Source of the DNA: Atribacterota bacterium
GTDB lineage: Bacteria > Atribacterota > Phoenicimicrobiia > Phoenicimicrobiales > Stramentimicrobiaceae
Assembly: GCA_028717805.1 (NCBI GenBank)
Contig: JAQUNC010000018.1
Coordinates: 1 to 37,678, forward strand
DNA: 37,678 nt
Direction: 5' to 3'
Part shown: one piece after another, positions 24,520 through 33,044 of the stretch
Numbering within the stretch: the first letter of the stretch is position 1
How the letters are laid out: each line of letters begins with the position of its first letter
Position numbers and translations under genes: made by a program
Notes under the pieces: generated by a model
What the model saw: the letters and a program-made list of their open reading frames with translations, nothing else
What the model was told of the DNA's origin: nothing
The model's database searches: none

Positions 24520-25512
24520 CTAATCCTGGGGCATAAAATCTTTTAACATATCCATCATGCCTTCCATCATAGCGCCGAGGTCTTCTTCGGACATTGGTTT
24601 ACCTTCGCTGTAATCAGGTATATCCAGTGTCTCCTTGCTTTCTAAAAGAGTTCCATAAAAAAGTTCATCTGGCAATCCGGTATTTACTTCTACACTGGTA
24701 ACAACTATTTCCATTTTACCCATAGATTCCAAAAAGCCCGCAAATTCCTCTGATGAGAAATCATCTTCACCTTCTCCAGCCATTTCCGGGTCATCAAATT
24801 CATATTGAGTAGATATTGACATTTTATGGCAAAGCAGCATGGAACCAACAAGACGATAATCCAGAAAATCTACATCGGTAACCATATTCATTGTTACGGT
24901 TTTACCATCTTCTACTGTAGTTGTTTTGGTATAATTCTTGGCTTTCAAAGGTACTAATGTTTCCTTATCAATCCAGTATATCCCCTGTATTTCAATTTCA
25001 GAATCTTCCGGCATATCTGAACTTGCCATATCTTCCATACCCATCATCCATATCGCATCATCAAGCTGAAGCTTATAGGCATCCTTCCCATCCACAGCTT
25101 CATCACCCAGGTACATGGCTTGTTCAGGAGTAAACATTTTCCAGGCTTGTAATGAATCTATGCCCCCTTCTTCCTGTTCTATTTCACCAGTAACAGGATC
25201 ATTAGACCAGGTATATAAACCATCAAAAATGGTAACTGTATCCATTCCCATAACACCAGTTTCCATACGGGACATAAATACTTCTTCGTTGTTCACAACT
25301 GCTTTTTTATAATAAGTTGTTGTTACCACATTAAAAAATCCGCCTTTCATCTCCTGGACTACAGTTAAATCATGGATTCCGCTTAACTGTTTTTCATAAC
25401 TTTTTTCCATTTGTGCCATAATAGTATTTATATTAGTTGCTGCTAGAATAGAACAATGTGGCAGAAAAATTAACAATACCAAAACCGCCAGTAGTGTGAA
25501 TCTTTTGTTCAT
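24520..25512 (-). CDS. Secreted LolA-like outer-membrane lipoprotein-sorting protein
   Basis: The 330-aa protein has a signal peptide (MNKRFTLLAVLVLLIFLPHC, cleavage probably after SILA near residue 24). The mature part looks like the LolA/LolB half-barrel superfamily: repeated beta strands such as TIFDGLYTWSNDPVTGEIEQ, DAYKLQLDDAIW and IQGIYWIDKETLVPLKAKNY. It then has an acidic, methionine-rich C-terminal tail (EEDLGAMMEGMMDMLKDFM). It is longer than E. coli LolA (about 200 aa), so it may be one of the COG2834-like sorting proteins rather than the general lipoprotein chaperone. I chose ATG 25512 over 25518 because GGAG is then 8 nt away. It suggests a periplasm and outer membrane. Confidence 0.6.
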   Translation of the reverse strand: MNKRFTLLAVLVLLIFLPHCSILAATNINTIMAQMEKSYEKQLSGIHDLTVVQEMKGGFFNVVTTTYYKKAVVNNEEVFMSRMETGVMGMDTVTIFDGLYTWSNDPVTGEIEQEEGGIDSLQAWKMFTPEQAMYLGDEAVDGKDAYKLQLDDAIWMMGMEDMASSDMPEDSEIEIQGIYWIDKETLVPLKAKNYTKTTTVEDGKTVTMNMVTDVDFLDYRLVGSMLLCHKMSISTQYEFDDPEMAGEGEDDFSSEEFAGFLESMGKMEIVVTSVEVNTGLPDELFYGTLLESKETLDIPDYSEGKPMSEEDLGAMMEGMMDMLKDFMPQD

Positions 25513-25584
25513 AACCATTTCTCCTTTTATAAAATATTATTTTATTGATTGTGATTTTATCATTCTTGTTTATTCTTTGTTCAA

Positions 25585-26283
25585 TCAGGTAGTTTTCCTG
25601 GGACCAAAGATAGCTGTTCCAATTCTAATGAGGTTAGCGCCTTCTTCAATAGCAACTTTATAGGAATTGGTCATCCCCATGGATAAATATTTCATATTAA
25701 CTCTTTCTAATTCTAATCTTGCTAAATTGTCAAAAATATTTTTAACTTTTTTGAAATAGGGACGAATTTTTTCCGGGTCTCCAGTAAGCGGACCCATGGT
25801 CATCAATCCTTCCAGATGTATATGAGAAAGACTGGAAACATCTTTGGCTAACTCTTCCATATAAGCTTCAAAATCTTTATGTTCTGCTGGTTTTATCCCA
25901 TATTTAGTAAATTCACTTCCGATGTTGATTTCCAGTAAAATCGGTATAAAATCTTTCCCTGCCTTCTCAATCCTTTTATCAATTTCCCGGGCTAATTTTA
26001 TTGAATCAACACTCTGGATTAAATCAAAAATAGGCAGAGCCTTATTGATTTTATTTTTCTGTAGATGACCAATCAAATGCCAGTTAACCTTTTTTGTCAT
26101 TTCGGGATTTAATTTATTAACAATGTCTTCAGCCTCCTGAACATAATTTTCTCCAATATCAGTAGCGCCTGCTTCAATTAATTCCTCTATCTCGGTTGGT
26201 GTTCTGGTTTTGGTAGCAACTACAATCTTAACATAAGAAGGAATTTCTTTCCTTATTTTCAGATAATTTTCTCCAATAGTCAT
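25585..26283 (-). CDS. YggS-family pyridoxal phosphate-binding protein (PLPBP)
   Basis: The 232-aa PLP-carrying protein of the YggS/PROSC family is involved in PLP and amino-acid homeostasis and has no clear catalytic reaction. It has the fold-type III TIM-barrel pattern. The PLP lysine is in VVATKTRTP (Lys25), followed by ATDIGENYVQEA, WHLIGHLQKNK, LEINIGSEFTKYG, LEGLMTMGPLTGD and LSMGMTNSYKVAIEEGANLIRIGTAIFG (phosphate-binding region, shown in part). In Firmicutes and others it sits near the dcw cluster, as it does here at a distance. Upstream is the riboswitch-controlled unknown gene, 223 nt away. Confidence 0.95.
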   Translation of the reverse strand: MTIGENYLKIRKEIPSYVKIVVATKTRTPTEIEELIEAGATDIGENYVQEAEDIVNKLNPEMTKKVNWHLIGHLQKNKINKALPIFDLIQSVDSIKLAREIDKRIEKAGKDFIPILLEINIGSEFTKYGIKPAEHKDFEAYMEELAKDVSSLSHIHLEGLMTMGPLTGDPEKIRPYFKKVKNIFDNLARLELERVNMKYLSMGMTNSYKVAIEEGANLIRIGTAIFGPRKTT

Positions 26284-26506
26284 ATTTGATAACCTTCTTC
26301 TTTGAATGCTAATGTAATAAAGTAATTAATTTTTCTATTATCTTCTATTTTATGATACTTATTTATGAAAAAAAAGCAAACCAAGAACACAAAAATGATA
26401 TAGTAGCAAAAATCCAATAATTTGGTTTTCCTGAACTGACCAACCATTTCTAGGAGTATTTGATGAGACTTTTAGAAAGAAGTTTAAAATTCATTTCATG
26501 CTAAAT

Positions 26507-26941
26507 CTATTCATTGTTTTGACTAAATACTTTTTTTACCACATGTTCCAATCGGCTCTGTTCCTTGTTGCTGATAAATTTTTTCTTTGTCAGAGGCTTA
26601 TAAATATTATTTTTCTTTTCTATTTTTTTCACCGGAGACATTTTTACAGCTGGTAACTCTCGTTGAGAAGGAATATTGATTGGATCTGGTGATTCAGATT
26701 TGACTGGCATTTCCGGTTCTTCTATTTTTTTACTGATACGACGGTCAAAAGAAGTGCCCTCAACTAAGCGTCTGAATAATTCCGCACTGGGACAATAACT
26801 TTCTTTGGTTGGAGTATCTTTTTTTTCATCTGCGCTATAACTTTCTTCCCAATCAATGTTTATTTCGTATTGTTGTTCTACTTTGTTTTTCCCATTCCCA
26901 TTATCTGGATAATTCATCACTTTTCTATGGAATAGATTCAT
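26507..26941 (-). CDS. Unrecognised 144-aa protein under c-di-GMP riboswitch control
   Basis: I do not recognise this protein. It is 144 aa, hydrophilic and rich in K, E, S and P, with no signal peptide or membrane span. The N-terminus is MNLFHRKVMNYPDNGNGKNK. The middle part has a possible short helix, SAELFRRLVEGTSFDRRISK. A proline-rich low-complexity stretch (about 80-115) follows, and the tail is basic (KPLTKKKFISNKEQSRLEHV). It looks partly disordered. It is likely real: ATG 26941 has a GGGAG ribosome binding site at good spacing, and a c-di-GMP-I riboswitch lies 41 nt upstream. The gene product is therefore expected to act in a c-di-GMP-dependent process such as motility, adhesion or matrix control, but nothing in the sequence says which. 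Confidence 0.75.
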   Translation of the reverse strand: MNLFHRKVMNYPDNGNGKNKVEQQYEINIDWEESYSADEKKDTPTKESYCPSAELFRRLVEGTSFDRRISKKIEEPEMPVKSESPDPINIPSQRELPAVKMSPVKKIEKKNNIYKPLTKKKFISNKEQSRLEHVVKKVFSQNNE

Positions 26942-26982
26942 TTTTATCTCCCTGATTCTATTAATAATTAGAAATAAAAATT

Positions 26983-27070
26983 AAGTCGGCAACCTGGCAA
27001 TCATAGCATTTAGCTTTAGACCCAAGGCTTTGCGCCCTATCCTTTCGGTATAGTTTGCCCTTATCAACTT
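26983..27070 (-). promoter_or_regulatory. Cyclic di-GMP-I (GEMM-I) riboswitch
   Basis: The RNA read on the minus strand shows the GEMM-I core in order. These are GGGCAAAC (27053-27060), a small P2 hairpin with a GAAA tetraloop (CGAAAGG, 27041-27047), and GCGCAAAGCC (27026-27035). They are followed by a P3 arm with CTAAAGC...GCTATG, which suits the tetraloop receptor, and GGTTGCCGA (26986-26994). The ends close as P1: AAGTTG with CGACTT. The order and bases match the Vibrio Vc2-type aptamer closely. An AATTTTTATTTC tract follows at once, and the ribosome binding site is 30 nt further on. Whether control is by termination or by translation is not evident. Confidence 0.9.
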
Positions 27071-27185
27071 CTCATTAAGACATATTATTTTTTATTTATT
27101 ACAAAAAAAGCGTATATTTTCTGTCTTTACTTATATTATTCCCTATTTTCTAAATTTTATACGAATTTTTTAAAATTATCTCTTA

Positions 27186-27234
27186 CCCCAATGCCCATTG
27201 TGCCCATTGCCCATTGGGGTCAGGTCTTGAAAAA
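27186..27234. repeat. Palindrome with GGGGTCAGGTCTTG tail, mobile-element scar
   Basis: CCCCAATG (27186-27193) and CATTGGGG (27112-27119 plus window offset, i.e. ending 27219) enclose short tandem TGCCCAT units. The sequence GGGGTCAGGTCTTGAAAA follows. A GGGGTCAGGTCTTG phrase is, from memory, typical of the flanks of IS200/REP-associated (Y1) transposase units in many genomes. No transposase is present here, so this would be a solo end or REP-like copy. It may also end the transcript of the upstream HerA-like gene. Confidence 0.45.
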
Positions 27235-27362
27235 TCATTCTTTATATGTTTTATTATTTATATTTTCCAGCAAATAAATATAAAATCTCTATCTCTTGTC
27301 ACGCTTACATAATATCAACTATTAATTTGCTAAACAAGTTAATTAAGACAATAAATTAAGGA

Positions 27363-29753
27363 TTATTCGGTTTCCCATAACAGGGCAACACTGATGCCAA
27401 AAATATCACTCTTTTTAGGTTTAATGCTAATGGTTTCAATAGTATAATTGTCAATATCAAATTGACCAGCCATACTCTCAATACTCTGTTTTAATTCATC
27501 TTCCAATTTTTGAATATTCTCGCTGAGTGCTTCAATCTTCTTTTTTACCAATTCCACATCCTTTTTTTCTTTCATAATTCTACTTGCCCTACTCAAACCT
27601 GTAACACCAGTACTTAAAGTACCCACTTTCGTTCTCCCCAGTAAAGCACCCAGCACGCTTGATCCTAAAGACAAGGCGCTTTGGGTAGTTAAAGTCTTTA
27701 CATCTGCCTCTTCTTTTTCCAATTTCTCCTGCAGTTTAATGAATTCTTTTTCTAATTTTTCTTCCTTCTTAGCATATTGCTCAGTTAACTTCTCCACTGC
27801 TTTATCCTTATCTTCCCTGATAAGGTCTAATATACGGGACTTGAAATCAGCAAGTGCTTCATCCGGGCTCGATAAAAGTTTGAATTCTTTGCAGCTGAAA
27901 AGCTCAACTCTGGTATTATCATAAAGATAATTCTTGAACTTTTCTTCCAGGGCACTCATATCCTTCATCTTTTCTAAAAAGGGAGGTAATAAAGCAAAAC
28001 GAGACTTTTCGAATGCTTTACGGTCATAACTACTTATATCACCCTCATCAGGAATCGCCTCATTAAAATTAAACTCAACAGTATCTTGATATACAGGAAC
28101 CTTAAGAGAGATCTCCTTCTTCTGGTCAATTTTTTTAGATTCACTATAAAATCTTACCTTGCCGTTAAATATAATGCTGGGTTTATAAACCACCTTTTCT
28201 CTAAAAGGCGGGTGATGTAAAAAATATTGCCTTATCTTATCTGATAGAAATGGTTTTGTTCCACTTATTACTGACTCATCAATTTTTGCACCTACCTCAA
28301 CCTCAGAGACCTCTTCCTGTTGAGGAGCAACCATTGCTTGTTTATTCTCCATCAGCTTTTTTATCTCTATAACCGATAGAGGACCTCTTAAATAAGATAA
28401 TACCCATCTTGTTTCAAACAGAGGTAGGGAATCCAGATGAGCGCTCTTTAAAAGAAAGTTACGCTTTTTCATGTTGGCAAGCAAATTATCTACCTCACTC
28501 TTATTCATGGCTCCTACCGTGTTTTTCGCCAATCCATCCACCACTTTTTCTCTATCTTGTCTGGTCTGCAACCTACCTAAGAACCAGCTACCAATATTAG
28601 CCAGCCCTTTATAATCAAGATCGATAGGATTTTGAGTGGCTAAAACTACTCCTACGCCATAAGCCCTGGCTTGTTTTAATAAAATCAACATCGGCTGTTT
28701 GGAGGGCGGATTTGAAATCGCCGGAAAGAAACCGAATATTTCATCCATATAAATTAAAGTTCTCAAAGCAGGAGTCCCTGTTTGTTGCCTCATCCAGCTG
28801 ATATATTTATTTAAAAAAAGTGTCACAAAAAACATCTGCTGATTATGATCTAAATGAGACAGAGAAAGGACGCTAACCCTGGGCTGGCCATCTTCATTGT
28901 ATAAGAGGTTTTGAATATCTAATCTTTCTCCCTCCAGCCACATAGAAAATCCTGGACTTGATAGGATATTATTTAGAAGCATAGCCAGTTCAAATCTTTC
29001 CTTCTGGGGATAAAAACTATTTAAGCTTAAGACACCAATCTTCTCAAAAGGAGGATTGGTAATATAACCAATCAACTCCTCCAGAGTAAGGTTAATATTT
29101 TTCTTCCAGAAATAAGAAAATAGAGCAGCTATAAGAATATATTCTTTGCTGGTTAAAGCGTCAGCCTTGACATTAATCAGGGAAAGAAGCCCTGTTACTG
29201 TAGAATTAATCACGGCAGAATAGGTATCAGGGTCATTCATAATATCTTCAGGGGGTGCTTCAAAACTGCTTAATACAGATAAGGGAATACCTGCCGAACT
29301 ACCGGGAGTGTATATGGTAAAATCAGCACTATTTTTATAAAGACTGACTCTTTCCTTATCCTGCTGAAAACTTTTTAATCCTGCCTCCCAGTTCTGCGCT
29401 ACCTCCTCTGCATAGGCACTGGGCTGCATACCTTTGTTTTCTGCTTCAGCCGGGTCAATCCAATCCTGGAAATTTGCCGGTTTCAATCCCGGAAAAGCTA
29501 ATAAAAGGTTCCCCATATCTCCTTTGGGATCGATGACAATGGAGGGAATTTTATCAATAGTAGCTTCTTCAATTATAGCAATACCCAGACCGGTTTTCCC
29601 ACTCCCGGTCATACCAATTATGGCAGCATGGGTAGTAAAATCTTTTGATTTATAAAGAAAAGGTTCCTCCTTAGTTTGAAATGTCCTGGGATTAACTTCT
29701 TTTCCCAGATAAAACAAACCTAATTTTTCATATAAAGAAATATTATTTCCCAT
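27363..29753 (-). CDS. HerA/VirB4-like P-loop ATPase with C-terminal coiled coil
   Basis: The 796-aa protein resembles the bacterial HerA-type (DUF87/DUF853-like) ATPases of the FtsK-HerA superfamily, hexameric motors that move DNA or proteins. Walker A is IIGMTGSGKTGLG (residues 45-57), with IDPKGDMGNLL after it. Walker B is TLIYMDEIFGF (332-342), followed by the sensor LATQNPIDLDYKGL and the arginine-rich FLGRLQTRQDREKV. The C-terminal half has a beta-rich region and a long coiled coil (about 600-760). No NurA nuclease is adjacent, so a role in end resection is not supported. ATG 29753 has GAGGAAAGG upstream and is preferred to TTG 29795. Confidence 0.8.
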   Translation of the reverse strand: MGNNISLYEKLGLFYLGKEVNPRTFQTKEEPFLYKSKDFTTHAAIIGMTGSGKTGLGIAIIEEATIDKIPSIVIDPKGDMGNLLLAFPGLKPANFQDWIDPAEAENKGMQPSAYAEEVAQNWEAGLKSFQQDKERVSLYKNSADFTIYTPGSSAGIPLSVLSSFEAPPEDIMNDPDTYSAVINSTVTGLLSLINVKADALTSKEYILIAALFSYFWKKNINLTLEELIGYITNPPFEKIGVLSLNSFYPQKERFELAMLLNNILSSPGFSMWLEGERLDIQNLLYNEDGQPRVSVLSLSHLDHNQQMFFVTLFLNKYISWMRQQTGTPALRTLIYMDEIFGFFPAISNPPSKQPMLILLKQARAYGVGVVLATQNPIDLDYKGLANIGSWFLGRLQTRQDREKVVDGLAKNTVGAMNKSEVDNLLANMKKRNFLLKSAHLDSLPLFETRWVLSYLRGPLSVIEIKKLMENKQAMVAPQQEEVSEVEVGAKIDESVISGTKPFLSDKIRQYFLHHPPFREKVVYKPSIIFNGKVRFYSESKKIDQKKEISLKVPVYQDTVEFNFNEAIPDEGDISSYDRKAFEKSRFALLPPFLEKMKDMSALEEKFKNYLYDNTRVELFSCKEFKLLSSPDEALADFKSRILDLIREDKDKAVEKLTEQYAKKEEKLEKEFIKLQEKLEKEEADVKTLTTQSALSLGSSVLGALLGRTKVGTLSTGVTGLSRASRIMKEKKDVELVKKKIEALSENIQKLEDELKQSIESMAGQFDIDNYTIETISIKPKKSDIFGISVALLWETE

Positions 29754-30059
29754 TTTCCTTTCCTCTTCTTCTGATTTAGTAAAGAGTGCGTCCAATTATT
29801 GTTTATTCTTAAGAAGTATCAAAAGAGTTTTTACTTTTTTATTAACCACTTTTTACTATTTTTTTCGCTTTTCTTTTTATCCATCTTTTCACCTAATCTT
29901 TCTCAACAATATTACCTCTTTAAGTAATTTAAATTAAAGAATACTCAAATAGCATTCGTAGCACGTACATCTTAATCCTTCTAGTTAAATAAATAATCAG
30001 AAATCACACTCATACTCTAGTTTAATTTAATTAAATCTATTGATTTTATTGACTAAAAA
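29754..30059. other. Gap between DUF937 and HerA-like genes
   Basis: This is AT-rich sequence of 306 nt. It contains the strong GAGGAAAGG ribosome binding site of the HerA-like gene. I see no convincing promoter pair, hairpin or small gene. Confidence 0.5.
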
Positions 30060-30638
30060 CTATTTTTTCCTAAAAAGCATCCTAAATAAATCGTCAATAA
30101 AACTTCCATTTTTATTGGCATCCAGAAGTTTAGTTGCTAAAGAAAAGAGACTGCCTCCACTAGATTGCTGTAAATTTTGGGATAATAAAGCAGTTAGATT
30201 GGATATTCCGTTAGCATCTAAATTCTGCGCTTTTTTCTGATTTCCCAAAGCTCCCAACAAAAGTGGTGCCAGCCTTGATAGCAATGAGCCAATTTGATCC
30301 TGCTGTAAGCCTGTTGTTTTAGATAAATTCTTCTGCACTAATTCATTTTTATTGGAAAAGATATGCTGCAACATTTTTGCACCATCTTGCGTATCAACAT
30401 TGCTAAAAAAACTGAACAGATCGTCAACCTTATCATCTTGGTGCTTTTCTAAAGCTTTTACTAAAGACTGCGCACCTTCTGGATTATTAGTATTACGATT
30501 AAGAGCTTCCATAAGTAAGGGAATCCCTATTTGTACAGCCTTCTCTACTTTTTCTGGTTCTCCACCTACAGATTTATTTAGCTGCTTGATAACCTTTTGG
30601 TTACCAGTAAGCCCTGATAATATTTCCATAATATCCAT
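30060..30638 (-). CDS. DUF937 domain protein
   Basis: The 192-aa soluble protein belongs to DUF937 (YidB-related). It has repeated helical segments: an N-terminal unit with LSGLTGNQKVIKQLNKSVGG and GIPLLMEALNRNTNNPEGA, and a second unit with LSKTTGLQQDQIGSLLSRLA and PLLLGALGNQK. The C-terminus is basic (LFRMLFRKK). The biochemical function of the family is not known to me. I chose ATG 30638 because GAGG is 6 nt upstream; a TTG at 30650 is the longer alternative. It is transcribed towards the HerA-like gene across a 306-nt gap. Confidence 0.85.
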   Translation of the reverse strand: MDIMEILSGLTGNQKVIKQLNKSVGGEPEKVEKAVQIGIPLLMEALNRNTNNPEGAQSLVKALEKHQDDKVDDLFSFFSNVDTQDGAKMLQHIFSNKNELVQKNLSKTTGLQQDQIGSLLSRLAPLLLGALGNQKKAQNLDANGISNLTALLSQNLQQSSGGSLFSLATKLLDANKNGSFIDDLFRMLFRKK

Positions 30639-31146
30639 ATTTTGCCTCAATTAATAATTAGATTTATTTAATTATATCAGTTAACTCCTTCAATGTATAT
30701 GATGAATATTTTCAGGACCAAAATAACGGATTGGTTTCTAAATTATTTCATTTCACATTCATTATTTAATTCAGTCAGGTTATTTAATCTGCCTAAACTT
30801 ACTCCAGGTCTACAAATAAATATCCCTCAGTTAGCGAGTAGTGAGGTCATACTGTCTAATTCTAATGCCATTTGGTTATCTAAGAACTTATCAGCTTGAA
30901 TTTAAAGATAGACTTAGCAAAGCGTTTAATATTGTAGATTTATTTTATATATAATAAAGTATATTTAATTACCATTGAAGAATAGATTATCTTTTTAAAT
31001 CATTTTTATAAAAGTTTTTCATTTAAATTATGATTTTATTCTAAACAGCATTTAAGCTCTTGAAACATAAAAAGTTCTAATCTATAGCCTATTATTTTTT
31101 AAAATTGTTACAAAGATAAGTGAATTTAGATGATAGTCTTCTTTTA
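30639..31146. other. Gap between the TRAP operon and the DUF937 gene
   Basis: About 508 nt of AT-rich DNA. A plus-strand open frame at 30693-30899 has no ribosome binding site or recognisable motif and I do not accept it. No good terminator for the TRAP operon was found; one may be a weak AT hairpin. Confidence 0.5.
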
Positions 31147-31626
31147 CTATTTCTCTTCCTTTGAATTTGGAACTACTATGTTTATGAGCCTGCAAAATAT
31201 AAATAAAGTAGAAAATAATGCAAATATCGGAAGAGCCATAAAAGCATAAGTCATAGGAATATTAAGTACTACGAAATAAATTTGTCTTTTCATTAAAGCA
31301 GTTGCACATCCTGAAACAATAAGACTAATAAGGAAAGCTACAGTAATAGCAATGAGAAAAATCTGCACTATTTTTTTAACCTTTTTGGGAAATTTATCTA
31401 TTACAAATTCTATAGCTATATGACCCTTCATATAAAAAGCTACTGCCATACCAATAGCCAGCATCCACGCTGTAGATAGATATGTTACATCAGCTACCCA
31501 TAAAAGCGAAACATTTAAGAAAGTTCTACAAAAAATTCCCGCAATATTTATAATAAAAATAAACAAAAACAATAATCCTGCAATTGACTGTAATATTTTG
31601 GATAAAATATCTAAACTTTTTCTCAT
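31147..31626 (-). CDS. TRAP transporter small permease subunit (DctQ family)
   Basis: This 159-aa inner-membrane protein has four predicted spans (about 12-33, 45-65, 86-108, 126-148). It is the small membrane component of a tripartite ATP-independent periplasmic transporter, which uses an ion gradient. Family-like segments are NIAGIFCRTFLNVSLLW, YLSTAWMLAIGMAVAFY and GHIAIEFVIDKFPKK. It lies 12 nt after the large subunit. That M-before-Q order is the reverse of the common P-Q-M order. It is the last gene of the amino-sugar locus. Confidence 0.92.
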   Translation of the reverse strand: MRKSLDILSKILQSIAGLLFLFIFIINIAGIFCRTFLNVSLLWVADVTYLSTAWMLAIGMAVAFYMKGHIAIEFVIDKFPKKVKKIVQIFLIAITVAFLISLIVSGCATALMKRQIYFVVLNIPMTYAFMALPIFALFSTLFIFCRLINIVVPNSKEEK

Positions 31627-31638
31627 ATGATTAGCCTC

Positions 31639-32919
31639 CTAAAATAATATATTAGGTATAAAAGTGACCAGGGGAGGGAAAAAAGTCATTAAGAATACAA
31701 CCACAAAAAGCACTAATATAAATGGGATTATTTCTTTAACTAATAGATTAAAGGGTACATTAGCCATTTTGGCCTCTAAGAATAATAGTCCACCAACAGG
31801 GGGAGTTAATAAGCCAACCATAAGGTTAGTTACAATAACTACTCCAAGATGGATATGATCAATACCTAAAGCTGTGGCAATAGGAAGAAGTATAGGCACA
31901 AAAATAAGCATTGCAGGTATGGCATCTATGATCATTCCTAGAAACATAAATAATAGGTTTATAAAAATTAAGAACATTATCGGTGACATATTCATGGAAA
32001 GAACAAATTCTTGTAATTGTTTTCCTATACCTTCTACCGCTATAAACCAAGAAAAAATAAAGGCTATAGAAAATAGCGCCATAATTGAAGAAGAAAACAA
32101 GATTGAATCTTTAAATATTTTTAAAATATCTTTGATTAATATTGTTTTGTAGAAAAAGACACCAATAATAAAAACATATGCTGTCGACAGCATTGCTACC
32201 TCAGTCACCGTAACTAGACCGGTGATAACACCCAAGATAATAATAAGGGGGGCAATAAGAGCTAAAAAAGAGTCTTTAAATAATCCTAAAAAGATTCTGA
32301 ATGTTTTTTTATGTTCATATATCTTCAAATCCATTTTTTTTACTTTCCAGTAGCTAACTAATATGAGAGCGCCACCCATTAAAAAACCAGGAATTACCCC
32401 ACCCAGGAATAGCTTTCCAATAGACAAATTTGTAAGTAGTCCAATAAATACCATAGGTATGCTAGGTGGAATAATAGGTCCTATTGTGGCTGCGGAGGCG
32501 TTGATAGCTGCCGAAAAAGTGTCTGGATATCCTTCTTTTTTCATAGCTGGCAACAAAACTGAGGAAACTGCACTGCAATCAGCAGGAGCCGAACCGGATA
32601 CTCCTGCTGTAATTATATTCACAATAACACATGTATAGGCAAGACCTCCTTTCCATTTCCCAATAAAAAAACGAGCAAACTGTACAAGTCTCATTGTCAT
32701 TCCCGAAACATTCATTAACTCTCCTGTAAGTATAAAAAAGGGGATAGCTAACAAGGATGTACTGGTTATACCATTTATCATATTGGTTGGAATGAGAGTA
32801 AGTGGTGCATTGCCAGTTACAAGTAAGTAAACAGCAGCTGCTATACCCATAGATACAAATATTTCTATACCAAGAAACATCAGAACGAATAGAACTACAA
32901 ATAATAATAATATGTTCAT
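31639..32919 (-). CDS. TRAP transporter large permease subunit (DctM family)
   Basis: This 426-aa polytopic membrane protein, with about 12 spans, is the ion-coupled transport subunit. DctM landmarks: LLLFVVLFVLMFLGIEIFVS at the N-terminus; GVSGSAPADCSAVSSVLLP and INASAATIGPIIPPSIPMV in the first half; FLGMIIDAIPAMLIFVPILL and NLMVGLLTPPVGGLLFLEA in the second. ATG 32919 has AGAGGA upstream. It is 125 nt after nagA. With DctQ and the solute-binding protein at 35585-36622 it makes a complete TRAP system, probably for an N-acetylated amino sugar, judged only from the neighbours. Confidence 0.95.
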   Translation of the reverse strand: MNILLLFVVLFVLMFLGIEIFVSMGIAAAVYLLVTGNAPLTLIPTNMINGITSTSLLAIPFFILTGELMNVSGMTMRLVQFARFFIGKWKGGLAYTCVIVNIITAGVSGSAPADCSAVSSVLLPAMKKEGYPDTFSAAINASAATIGPIIPPSIPMVFIGLLTNLSIGKLFLGGVIPGFLMGGALILVSYWKVKKMDLKIYEHKKTFRIFLGLFKDSFLALIAPLIIILGVITGLVTVTEVAMLSTAYVFIIGVFFYKTILIKDILKIFKDSILFSSSIMALFSIAFIFSWFIAVEGIGKQLQEFVLSMNMSPIMFLIFINLLFMFLGMIIDAIPAMLIFVPILLPIATALGIDHIHLGVVIVTNLMVGLLTPPVGGLLFLEAKMANVPFNLLVKEIIPFILVLFVVVFLMTFFPPLVTFIPNILF

Positions 32920-33044
32920 TTTTTCCTCTTTCCAAAATTATACTTACAATATATAAATGATTAAATTAAATACTCTAAAATTAAAAAAATATTTACAAAC
33001 CAGGATAAGGCAAACTATTTGAACATACATTTCTATTATTTTAT

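Larger units (their letters stand above)
26942..27362. other. Intergenic region with riboswitch and repeat
   Basis: The 421-nt gap between the HerA-like gene and the 144-aa gene holds, on the minus strand, a palindromic repeat (27186-27234), then an AT-rich stretch that must contain the riboswitch promoter (no clear -35/-10 pair found), then the c-di-GMP riboswitch (26983-27070) and a 41-nt AU-rich leader. Confidence 0.7.

Noticed and set aside
30693-30899. Plus-strand open frame of 68 codons in the TRAP-DUF937 gap
   Set aside because: No ribosome binding site, no recognisable motif, and it is opposite to all neighbours.
31859-32152. Overlapping frames on both strands inside dctM
   Set aside because: Shadows of a strongly conserved DctM coding sequence.
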